DNA from: Siphonobacter sp. BAB-5405 | GTDB lineage: Bacteria > Bacteroidota > Bacteroidia > Cytophagales > Spirosomataceae | Reading direction: 5' to 3' | Length of the DNA stretch: 64,000 nt | NCBI RefSeq assembly: GCF_002872335.1 | Contig: NZ_NJAG01000002.1 | Location: 62,001 to 126,000 of the forward strand | Shown here: positions 9,838 to 17,999 of the stretch, piece after piece | How positions within the stretch are numbered: position 1 is the first letter of the stretch | Layout: each line of letters opens with the position of its first letter | Translations under genes and position numbers: made by a program | Notes under the pieces: model-generated | Seen by the model: only the letters and a program-made list of their open reading frames with translations | The model's database searches: none | Told to the model about the DNA's origin: nothing

Positions 9838-11124
9838 ATGACTTATCAGGAAACCCTCGCGTATCTGTATCAGCAGTTGCCCGTCTTTCACCTGGCAGGT
9901 AAGCAGGCGTATAAACCCGGTCTGCTTACGACCGAAATCTTACTGGAACATTTAGGGAACCCCCATCGGAAGTTTAAGACTATTCACGTGGCGGGGACCA
10001 ATGGAAAGGGGAGTTCCTCGCACATGCTTTCGGCCATTTTGCAGGAAGCGGGTTACAAGACGGGATTGTATACTTCGCCCCATTTAAAAGATTACACCGA
10101 ACGGTTCAAGATTAATGGCGTGGCCATTGACCCCGAGCGGGTCGTTGCTTTTGTGGAGGAGAACCGAATGTTTATTCAATCGGTAACGCCATCCTTCTTT
10201 GAATTAAGTGTTGCTTTAGCTTTTTACGAATTTGCCCGGCAGGAAGTAGACGTTGCAGTGATTGAAGTAGGTATGGGGGGGCGACTGGATTCTACGAATG
10301 TAATCGTACCGGAGGTAGCCTTAATTACGAATATTGGCTGGGACCATGCCGACGTTCTGGGGGATACCCTGCCTAAAATTGCCGCGGAGAAAGCGGGTAT
10401 TATGAAGGCAGGGGTACCCGTTGTCATTAGTGAACGACAACCCGAAACAGACGAAGTATTCCAGACTCAAGCCGATACTCTGCGGGCTCCTTTGACGTTT
10501 GCTTCGGATCGATATACCGTACAAACCGAAGAAATAAAGGAAGGAAAGAAAGTGCTTACCATCGAATCAATGAAAGCGGTTCAAATTGTAGCACTGGATC
10601 TTTTGGGAAGTTACCAGGCTAAGAATGTTCTGGGGGTACTGGAAACGACGCGTGTGCTGACTCAATCAGGGTATGTGATCACACCGGAAAATATGAAGAA
10701 AGCTTTGGGTTGCGTAGTACCCTTGACGGGTTTGAAAGGACGCTGGCAGCAGCTCTCTACACAGCCCTTAACTTATGCGGATACGGGCCATAATGAACCC
10801 GGTATTCGGGAGGTGTTTAAAACGATTGCTTCCATCAATTATGAGCATTTGTGGTTTGTACTGGGCTTTGTAGCGGATAAAGACTTGTCAAAAATTCTTC
10901 CCTTATATCCAACGCAGGCCCGATACGTATTCTGTCAGGCCTCAACGCCCCGGGCTTTGCCAGCGGAAGCATTGAAGGAACTAGCCGCTAAGCACGGTTT
11001 ACGTGGAGAAACCATACCTGATGTAAATGAAGCACTGGCTTACGTTCGTACTCACGCAGAGGTTAGGGATTTAATTGTGGTGGGCGGAAGTACGTTTGTG
11101 GTGGCAGATCTCAATGAATTGTAA
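9838..11124 (+). CDS. folC: bifunctional dihydrofolate/folylpolyglutamate synthase
   Basis: 428 residues, the normal family length. It adds glutamate to dihydropteroate and to folates in the cytoplasm, using ATP. The P-loop GTNGKGSS is at 53-60 after the conserved IHVAG, and Mur-ligase-type motifs follow (EVGMGGRLDSTNV, TNIGWDHADVLG). The ATG lies only 5 bp after the T run of the preceding terminator, so folC must read through that terminator or start transcription inside the upstream gene. A bidirectional terminator separates it from gapA. Confidence 0.95.
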   Translation: MTYQETLAYLYQQLPVFHLAGKQAYKPGLLTTEILLEHLGNPHRKFKTIHVAGTNGKGSSSHMLSAILQEAGYKTGLYTSPHLKDYTERFKINGVAIDPERVVAFVEENRMFIQSVTPSFFELSVALAFYEFARQEVDVAVIEVGMGGRLDSTNVIVPEVALITNIGWDHADVLGDTLPKIAAEKAGIMKAGVPVVISERQPETDEVFQTQADTLRAPLTFASDRYTVQTEEIKEGKKVLTIESMKAVQIVALDLLGSYQAKNVLGVLETTRVLTQSGYVITPENMKKALGCVVPLTGLKGRWQQLSTQPLTYADTGHNEPGIREVFKTIASINYEHLWFVLGFVADKDLSKILPLYPTQARYVFCQASTPRALPAEALKELAAKHGLRGETIPDVNEALAYVRTHAEVRDLIVVGGSTFVVADLNEL

Positions 11125-11159
11125 TAAAAAAACCTACGTCGAAAGACGTAGGTTTTTTT
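11125..11159. terminator. bidirectional terminator between convergent folC and gapA
   Basis: AAAAAACCTACGTC and GACGTAGGTTTTTT form a 14-bp stem on a GAAA tetraloop, with T runs on both strands. Confidence 0.95.
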
Positions 11160-11184
11160 ATTTAAAACCGAATGCTATCAGTAA

Positions 11185-12192
<1,008 letters not shown>

Positions 12193-12247
12193 TTATGGTT
12201 TTCGTTGCAATATTAAAGAAATTAATTGATTTGGTGGAATTTCAATA

Positions 12248-12349
12248 TTTAGTAATACAAAAGAGCCTATTTTAGTAACAGCAGTATCGATTTTTAGTAT
12301 ATTTTAATTTTTAGCAATAAGCTATTTAGTAATTAGCATTTTTTAGTAA
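12248..12349. promoter_or_regulatory. array of TTTAGTAA sites upstream of gapA
   Basis: TTTAGTAA occurs at 12248, 12271, 12325 and 12342, TTTAGTAT at 12293 and the variant TTTAGCAA at 12310. All are in the same orientation, at start-to-start spacings of 23, 22, 17, 15 and 17 bp. A further ATACTAAC lies at 12364-12371. The regular spacing and position in the gapA leader or promoter suggest cooperative binding by a regulator, though AT-rich chance repeats cannot be excluded. Confidence 0.5.
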
Positions 12350-12950
12350 ATGGGCTGATTTTTATACTAACTAAAGTAGCGACGTTGTTTGTACGTTCTA
12401 GATTAGAATGAAGAAAGAAACGATTCTATCTGATTTGAACTAGCCGTATAATCCAATGAGGAATCTATTTAAGGAAGAATAGGTACACTATTATAAGGCA
12501 AAATAAAAAAACAGCCTCTATACACTACTACCTATAGCTTCTGAGCCTATCAAATAAATTGCTTTGGGCACAAGTTCATTTAAACCATTCTCTAGTACTC
12601 AGCAGGCATGAATTGGTCTGGTATTATATTTTTATTAATTAGAGTAGGCGAGACTCAATCCTCGTTTATTGATCGATATTACGTGTATCTTCAAGGATTA
12701 TCTTACGTTGCACTGATAATCAAAATCCTTTCTTACCAAGGAAAATAATATTCTAAATTGCACTATATAACATCCATAAGAAAATCTAATATACTACTTA
12801 ATACTCTAACAATCTGTTGATTAAGTATAATGATCTTTATAAAATATTCAACCATTGTATGGCCTTTTATTGTACTTTACAAAGTGACAAAATGACGTTA
12901 CTTCATTTCGACCTTTCGTCTTACCTTTACGGTAAATATATATTTACACC
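12350..12950. other. AT-rich spacer between divergent gapA and dapD
   Basis: No convincing reading frame or RNA gene. A possible hairpin uses GATTATC and GATAATC around 12695-12722. A weak -7 candidate, TACCTTTA, lies about 30 nt before dapD. Otherwise I see nothing here. Confidence 0.5.
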
Positions 12951-13769
12951 ATGAATGAATTGCAAACTACGATCGAACAAATCTGGGACGATCGTCAATT
13001 GTTAAGTACCGCTTCTGCTAAAGACGCCATTCAGCAAGTCGTAGAACAAGTTGATAAGGGTACGCTTCGAGTTGCCCAACCACTTACTAATGGAGAGTGG
13101 CAAGTTAACGAATGGGTAAAAAAGGCAATCGTCTTATATTTCCCCCTTCAATCTATGGAAGTACAGGAAGTAGGTATCTTCCAGTATCACGACAAGATGA
13201 AATTGAAAACTGGCTACGATCAATTGGGTGTACGGGTGGTACCGCCTGCCGTTGCTCGTTACGGTTCTTTCATTTCTAAAGGTGTTATCTTAATGCCTTC
13301 CTATATTAACATTGGTGCCTATGTAGATAGTGGTACGATGGTCGACACCTGGGCTACGGTTGGTAGCTGTGCCCAGATTGGAAAAGACGTGCATTTAAGC
13401 GGAGGTGTTGGCATCGGTGGCGTACTCGAACCCCCCCAGGCAGCACCTGTAATAATTGAAGACGGGGCTTTCATTGGTTCCCGTTGTATTGTAGTAGAGG
13501 GGGCCCATATTGGTAAAAAAGCCGTATTAGGAGCTGGTGTAGTGATTACTGGTAGCTCGAAAATCATTGACGTTACAGGCGAATCACCGGTTGAGTACAT
13601 CGGAAGAGTTCCTGAAAACTCCGTCGTGATTCCAGGTAGCTATACCAAACAATTCCCGGCGGGCGAATACCAGGTTCCGTGTGCACTCATTATTGGAAAA
13701 CGTAAAGAAAGTACGGATCTGAAAACATCCCTAAATCAGGCTCTACGTGAAAACAACGTAGCGGTATAA
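12951..13769 (+). CDS. dapD: 2,3,4,5-tetrahydropyridine-2,6-dicarboxylate N-succinyltransferase
   Basis: 272 residues, the standard length for DapD. It transfers succinyl from succinyl-CoA to tetrahydrodipicolinate in the succinylase branch of lysine and diaminopimelate synthesis. The middle of the protein carries left-handed beta-helix hexapeptide repeats (GAYVDSGTMVDTWATVGSC, IGKDVHLSGGVGIGGVLEP). The N-terminal helical domain and the C-terminus are complete. It stands alone with its own terminator. Confidence 0.96.
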   Translation: MNELQTTIEQIWDDRQLLSTASAKDAIQQVVEQVDKGTLRVAQPLTNGEWQVNEWVKKAIVLYFPLQSMEVQEVGIFQYHDKMKLKTGYDQLGVRVVPPAVARYGSFISKGVILMPSYINIGAYVDSGTMVDTWATVGSCAQIGKDVHLSGGVGIGGVLEPPQAAPVIIEDGAFIGSRCIVVEGAHIGKKAVLGAGVVITGSSKIIDVTGESPVEYIGRVPENSVVIPGSYTKQFPAGEYQVPCALIIGKRKESTDLKTSLNQALRENNVAV

Positions 13770-13798
13770 GTATCGCGTTACATCTAATGAATGAATAG

Positions 13799-13823
13799 AG
13801 GAGGGTAGATGCCCTCCTTTTTT
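13799..13823 (+). terminator. intrinsic terminator of dapD
   Basis: AGGAGGG (13799-13805) pairs with CCCTCCT (13812-13818), followed by a T run. Confidence 0.88.
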
Positions 13824-13849
13824 ATTAAGCTACTTCTCTTACAATGGTG

Positions 13850-13970
13850 TTACATTTATAAATCATATTATTTACAATAATAAATTACATTGATAATCAA
13901 TTAGTTGCAAGCGTAAAAATACACACAAAAGTAAATTTACATTAGTTTCTACTTATTTACATTTATAAAT
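13850..13970. repeat. direct repeats of TTACATTTATAAAT before the XRE gene
   Basis: The 14-mer TTACATTTATAAAT is present at 13850-13863 and 13957-13970. Between and after them the core TTTACA/TTACAT recurs (near 13871, 13885, 13936 and 13970). Placement 20-170 bp upstream of a regulator promoter fits autoregulatory operators. Confidence 0.5.
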
Positions 13971-13991
13971 TTACAACTGTTTATACTGTGA

Positions 13992-14023
13992 TTTGGATAA
14001 TTCACAAAAGTAAAATACCTTTG
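13992..14023 (+). promoter_or_regulatory. Bacteroidetes-type promoter of the XRE regulator
   Basis: A -33 element TTTG at 13992-13995 and a -7 element TACCTTTG at 14016-14023 are separated by 20 nt, matching the known TTTG / TAnnTTTG consensus. The start codon is 30 nt downstream of the -7 box. Confidence 0.75.
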
Positions 14024-14053
14024 ATCCAGTAATAAGTCACAATTGTTACTCTT

Positions 14054-14464
14054 ATGACTGACAAAGAGAAGATCCTTCATCTACTGGAATCCAAAAATTT
14101 AACCGCTGCTCAATTTGCCGATACGATCGGAATTCCCCGATCTAGTATTTCTCATATTCTTTCTGAGCGTAACCGACTCAGTATGGATATTGCCCGAAAG
14201 GTTGTCAAGCAGTATCCTGAAATTACGTATGAATGGCTTTGCGATGATTCGCCGGAGCAACGAAATATACCCCAAACGCCGGCTTCCTTTATTACTGAAT
14301 TTCCGGCCGCAGCAAAGCTCCCAGAATCCGCTAAACGAAATGCATTCGTAGGAAAGCCGGATCTAGCTCATTCTCGCGTGGACGACAATCATGCCTTTGA
14401 TACCAAACATGTCGTCAAAATGATTGTATTTTATTCTGACCAGACCTGGCAGGAAATTATGTAG
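14054..14464 (+). CDS. XRE-family helix-turn-helix transcriptional regulator
   Basis: 136 residues. The N-terminal 65 residues form a Cro/C1-type HTH: AAQFADTIGIPRSSISHILS is the DNA-recognition region, followed by RNRLSMDIARKVVKQYPEIT. The middle is low in structure, and the C-terminus ends with a short hydrophobic patch (VVKMIVFYSDQTWQEIM) that I believe is shared by Cytophagales relatives. It has a clear promoter and possible autoregulatory repeats upstream, and no toxin-like partner downstream, so a stand-alone regulator is more likely than an antitoxin. Confidence 0.85.
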   Translation: MTDKEKILHLLESKNLTAAQFADTIGIPRSSISHILSERNRLSMDIARKVVKQYPEITYEWLCDDSPEQRNIPQTPASFITEFPAAAKLPESAKRNAFVGKPDLAHSRVDDNHAFDTKHVVKMIVFYSDQTWQEIM

Positions 14465-15186
14465 GCATATCCGGATTCTTTAACTATTCACTAATGTATG
14501 CTCATTAAAAATGAATATTCATTCAATATAGGTTCATTTATTAAAGTATACAATTCTGAGTGCCGAAGCGAGCGGACTTGAGATGTCAGCTACTTGATGA
14601 GCTTATTCGTTATTCGCTGTATTTCCTAGAAGGTCTTCGATCACGGGTTATTGGACTCCGTGTGTAGTTAACTTCATAAAGTGACGCCTCCAAAGGGGTT
14701 GAGGTATGATTGCCTCATGATGAATTCCAACGCGAGCAATAACCCACACGAGCTCATTCATTCTGTCTAAGACCCGAACGGTGGGCTCATGAGATCTGCC
14801 TAATTATCCTTTATTGATTAGGTAGTCCCGCTGGATTGATCTCATTAACGACCAGCCATACCTTGGAAGGGCCAAGAACGATCCTATGTAAGGGAAATGC
14901 AGTAGGAACTCGTAACTGGCTGATGGGTTTCAATCATTAAAACCCTAGTATTTAGTTATACCTAGTTCCAATCCATTGGGCTTAGAATCAATGGATAAAG
15001 GTATAAACATACTTTCCAAGGCCTATCAAAAGAATACAGGGATCATTGAGGAACCTCTATGTAAATGCCTATTTATCAATGCATTACTTCTGATAAAAAA
15101 ATGACTGTTCCACGTGAATCGTAACTCGTTAATAGCTAATAAGTTAGCTATCGTCACGCCGTGGAACGGGGTAGGTTGAAGAAGCT
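14465..15186. other. gene-free spacer with many inverted repeats
   Basis: About 720 bp with no plausible gene but with several nested complementary segments: GGGTTATTG (14645) with CAATAACCC (14737); CTGCCTAAT (14796) with ATTAGGTAG (14817); GGAACT (14905) with AGTTCC (14964), enclosing GGGTTT/AAACCC; ATCCATTG (14971) with CAATGGAT (14989); TAGCTAA (15133) with TTAGCTA (15144), enclosed by GTTCCACG (15107) and CGTGGAAC (15160). A structured RNA or decayed element is possible; no family is recognised. Confidence 0.35.
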
Positions 15187-15243
15187 GGGGGCTGGGAAAG
15201 CTGGGAAAAGGGCGGGAGGGAAGCGTATATTTGATGCATCAAG
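15187..15243 (+). promoter_or_regulatory. G-quadruplex-type run followed by a TATATTTG -7 element
   Basis: Six runs of at least three G lie at 15187-15220 with loops of 2, 6, 4, 1 and 1 nt on the plus strand, a strong intramolecular G4 pattern. Sixteen nt further, TATATTTG at 15236-15243 fits the -7 consensus for the gene starting at 15325; the usual -33 TTTG is replaced by the G-rich run. Confidence 0.5.
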
Positions 15244-15324
15244 CAGGACATTTAATCAGTGAATGAATGCTCTGCTTCATCCTAATAAAACGCTTATTAA
15301 ACATAAAGTAGGTTATTATACAAC

Positions 15325-15798
15325 ATGGATCAACTTAATTCTCTTCAACAAGTAGCTGAATTTCATCGTACTTTTCATGCTCCCGTACTAGATGATCCAC
15401 AGATCCCCTCCGAACAAAGATCAAAACTTCGGTACGCCTTATTGGCGGAGGAACTCAAAGAATTCTGGGAAGCTGTAGAAGCCAATGACCTCGTGGGCGT
15501 AGCCGATGCCTTATGTGATTTACAATACGTACTTTCGGGAGCGGTACTGGAGTTTGGTCTGGGAGAGAAGTTTGTAGAGCTTTTCAATGAAGTACACCGC
15601 TCCAACATGAGCAAGGCCTGCTCTACTGAAGCCGAGGCTCAGGCTACCGTTGCGTTCTACCTGGCCAAAGACGGTACAGAAGCCGCCTATCATGAAGATA
15701 ATGGTAAATGGCTCGTCTACCGTAAATCGGATCACAAGACGCTTAAATCCGTTAATTACTCGCCGGCTGACCTGGAATCCATTTTACAGGAAGGATAA
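15325..15798 (+). CDS. MazG-like / phosphoribosyl-ATP pyrophosphohydrolase-fold NTP pyrophosphohydrolase
   Basis: 157 residues. The first 100 form the all-alpha NTP pyrophosphohydrolase fold: the metal-binding EELKEF (about 52-57) and, one helix later, DALCDLQYV match the EExxE and ExxD/DxxxD metal ligands. It should hydrolyse a nucleoside triphosphate to the monophosphate and pyrophosphate; the substrate (house-cleaning or phosphoribosyl-ATP) cannot be told. No HisI domain is fused and no his genes are nearby, which argues against histidine synthesis. The C-terminal 50 residues are an extra small domain (WLVYRKSDHKTLKSVNY). Confidence 0.8.
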   Translation: MDQLNSLQQVAEFHRTFHAPVLDDPQIPSEQRSKLRYALLAEELKEFWEAVEANDLVGVADALCDLQYVLSGAVLEFGLGEKFVELFNEVHRSNMSKACSTEAEAQATVAFYLAKDGTEAAYHEDNGKWLVYRKSDHKTLKSVNYSPADLESILQEG

Positions 15799-15809
15799 GT
15801 CTCTTCACC

Positions 15810-15844
15810 TGTAGACTGGTGATGTGTGTTGTCACCAGTCTACA
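15810..15844. repeat. 13-bp perfect hairpin downstream of the MazG-like gene
   Basis: TGTAGACTGGTGA (15810-15822) is exactly complementary to TCACCAGTCTACA (15832-15844) with a 9-nt loop. No T run follows, so it is not a standard terminator, although it may slow RNA polymerase or protect the 3' end. Confidence 0.8.
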
Positions 15845-15850
15845 GACCGA

Positions 15851-15908
15851 TCTTCTTGATTGCAGCGACGAATGATTCAACTTGGAATGTTCTCTGCAAT
15901 CAAGAAGA
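15851..15908. repeat. 15-bp perfect inverted repeat
   Basis: TCTTCTTGATTGCAG (15851-15865) is exactly complementary to CTGCAATCAAGAAGA (15894-15908), with a 28-nt loop and no T run. It starts 6 bp after the previous hairpin. A third, bulged hairpin (TTCAATC..GACTA with TAGTC GATTGAA) follows at 15947-15993. Confidence 0.8.
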
Positions 15909-15993
15909 AATGCCAGCACGACTATTTCATATCATGCCGATACGTCTTCAATCCAAGACTACCATACGCATAGCCGCCTGATAGTCGATTGAA

Positions 15994-16297
15994 ATGTATT
16001 TCCGAAAGCAACCACACGCTGCAGCCGATTAAATGATTACGTTAAATAGCCGTGTACTGCGTAGAATTCGTGCGATGAATTTACATTCAGTTCCGTATAA
16101 AATCTCAGCTGGTCTTCCTGATCGATTTCTTTTTCAACTTTTTTCTTTTCGCTAGAACGATACCAGACTTTATTCTTTATACGAATATATACCCATGAAA
16201 TAGCCTAATCTACCCTTATTATCAACTAATTACATTTGTTGTATAATTTATATTATGTTAAGTAATAAAAAAGAATATATACCCTATAGCTTCTTTT
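15994..16297. other. AT-rich spacer without a recognised feature
   Basis: No reading frame of convincing length and no RNA gene recognised. Confidence 0.5.
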
Positions 16298-16298
16298 A

Positions 16299-16338
16299 TA
16301 AAAAAAGCTCTGCGAGAATTTCGCAGAGCTTTTTTTTA
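16299..16338. terminator. terminator of the TPR gene (minus strand)
   Basis: AGCTCTGCGA (16306-16315) pairs with TCGCAGAGCT (16321-16330); A and T runs flank both sides, so it can work in either direction. Confidence 0.92.
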
Positions 16339-16362
16339 TAAATAACGTACGCGTTGAAACAA

Positions 16363-17835
16363 TTACTGCAGAGCGGCAATTTTCTCGTCGTAGTTCGTAC
16401 CCTTATCCAATTGCTTCAGGATGTTGTACGTTTGCAGCAAGTTGGTTTTTAACGCTTCTTCTTGCTTCACAGCCCAGGCTTTTTCGAAGTATGGTAACGC
16501 TTGTTTGAATTTAGCTACCGTTTCTTCTTCTACAGCCTTACCTTCTTTATTATAAGAAGCCATATCCATAGCATCGACTTTGCTCTTCACCTGCACACCT
16601 TCGTTAAAGTAATACACGCCCATGTTGTAATTGGCGTCGAAGTTGTTAGGCTCAATTTGCAAAGCTTTTTCGTAACCTGCTTTCGCCTGTCCTTTTTGCT
16701 CGTCCAGCTTCTTGGTCAGTTCAGCTACTTTGCCCTGTGCTTCGGCAACTTTACCGGCATTAGCCTGATCAGAGGCTGTCTTTGCCTGGGTAGCTGACGC
16801 CAGACTCTTCTGAGCATCGGTTAATTTGGTTTTCACCTCACCCAGCTGACGTTTCAATTCTTTATCCGTTGGCTTCTTCTTAAGAGCTGCCGACAAACGC
16901 GTTACTTCATCCTGATACAGTTTCACGTCAGCTTCCGCCGTTTTAACAGCTTTTGCAGCGTCACCACCTTTACGGGTTTCGGAAGCATACTTCTTGAGTT
17001 CCTCCTGCGTCGTCTGTGCGGCATTGTCGTACAGAATAGCCAGGTTCACCACGTTTTGTACGTTGTTGGGATCCTTGTCCGCCAGAGATTTCAAGTCATT
17101 GATCGCTTCATCCGTACGTCCGGAACTCAGATAGATGTTGATTTTCTCATTTTTCAAATCCTTGCTCTCCGGATTAGCAGCGATGCCCTGGTTGAGTACC
17201 TTGATGGCCTCATTGTCATTTTTCTCCGTACGGTGAATGTTTGACAGCGTGTAGAAGATCACCGGATCTTTACCGCCTAATTCAAGGTACTTTCCGAAAC
17301 CTTCTTTCGCCGTTGCATTGTCACCCGTTTGCTGAGCTACGATACCCGTGAACATCGCGGCGGTACTGTCCTTCGGATCAACTTCCATCGCCGTTTTCAA
17401 CAGCTTCAGAGCATCGGGGAAGTTTTTGTTCTGGTACTTGGCGTTCCCCTGGCCGATCAAACCATAGTACAACCGAACTTTCTCTTTTGCATCAGGAGCC
17501 ATGACGATTGCTTTCTGAGCATCTTTCGCCGTGCTTCCCTGTTTACCTTCTTTCGTATCCAGTTCGATTGCTTTTTTGTAAGCTTCGTAAGCAGCCAGAG
17601 AAGACATCGAATCAAGACCTGCCAAATTTTTATCCGTAGACAGTGCTTCGTATACCTGACCTTTTACCAACCAGGTTTTAGGCTTGGCACCTGACTTAGG
17701 GTCCTGAACCGCTTTATCTATCTCCTCCTTTGCTTTGTCGAGCTTACCGCTTTCCATTGCCGATAATGCACTGTTCTGGCCGTAAGCGGTTGCTGATAAC
17801 AGGCCTAAAAAGGCCGGAAGAATGAGTTTATTCAT
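16363..17835 (-). CDS. secreted TPR protein with central coiled coil
   Basis: 490 residues starting with a signal peptide (MNKLILPAFLGLLSATAYGQ). TPR units fill about 25-290 and resume at about 395-485 (AGYEKALQIEPNNFDANYNM). Between them lies a Lys/Glu/Ala-rich coiled coil (about 300-385: VKLYQDEVTRLSAALKKKP). Likely a periplasmic scaffold; no enzymatic motif. It is downstream of gyrA but separated by a terminator, so it has its own promoter. Confidence 0.85.
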   Translation of the reverse strand: MNKLILPAFLGLLSATAYGQNSALSAMESGKLDKAKEEIDKAVQDPKSGAKPKTWLVKGQVYEALSTDKNLAGLDSMSSLAAYEAYKKAIELDTKEGKQGSTAKDAQKAIVMAPDAKEKVRLYYGLIGQGNAKYQNKNFPDALKLLKTAMEVDPKDSTAAMFTGIVAQQTGDNATAKEGFGKYLELGGKDPVIFYTLSNIHRTEKNDNEAIKVLNQGIAANPESKDLKNEKINIYLSSGRTDEAINDLKSLADKDPNNVQNVVNLAILYDNAAQTTQEELKKYASETRKGGDAAKAVKTAEADVKLYQDEVTRLSAALKKKPTDKELKRQLGEVKTKLTDAQKSLASATQAKTASDQANAGKVAEAQGKVAELTKKLDEQKGQAKAGYEKALQIEPNNFDANYNMGVYYFNEGVQVKSKVDAMDMASYNKEGKAVEEETVAKFKQALPYFEKAWAVKQEEALKTNLLQTYNILKQLDKGTNYDEKIAALQ

Positions 17836-17960
17836 TGTACTACTAATTTTGGTTTAGTTGCTTTTCTGTGCGAAGTAAAGGATTTTCTCGCTTTCAAGAA
17901 AACGTACACAGGAATAGATTTGGTGTACACTTCCCGAAATGAGCAAGGGTATACCCGTAT

Positions 17961-17999
17961 AAAAAAACCTTGGAGACTAATCCCCAAGGTTCAAAAAAA
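17961..17999. terminator. terminator of gyrA (minus strand)
   Basis: AACCTTGG (17966-17973) pairs with CCAAGGTT (17984-17991), flanked by A runs that give a U tract for minus-strand transcripts. Confidence 0.85.

Noticed and set aside
15325..15798. Assignment of the MazG-like gene as histidine biosynthesis HisE
   Set aside because: No his genes nearby, no HisI fusion, and an extra C-terminal domain; the substrate is left open.
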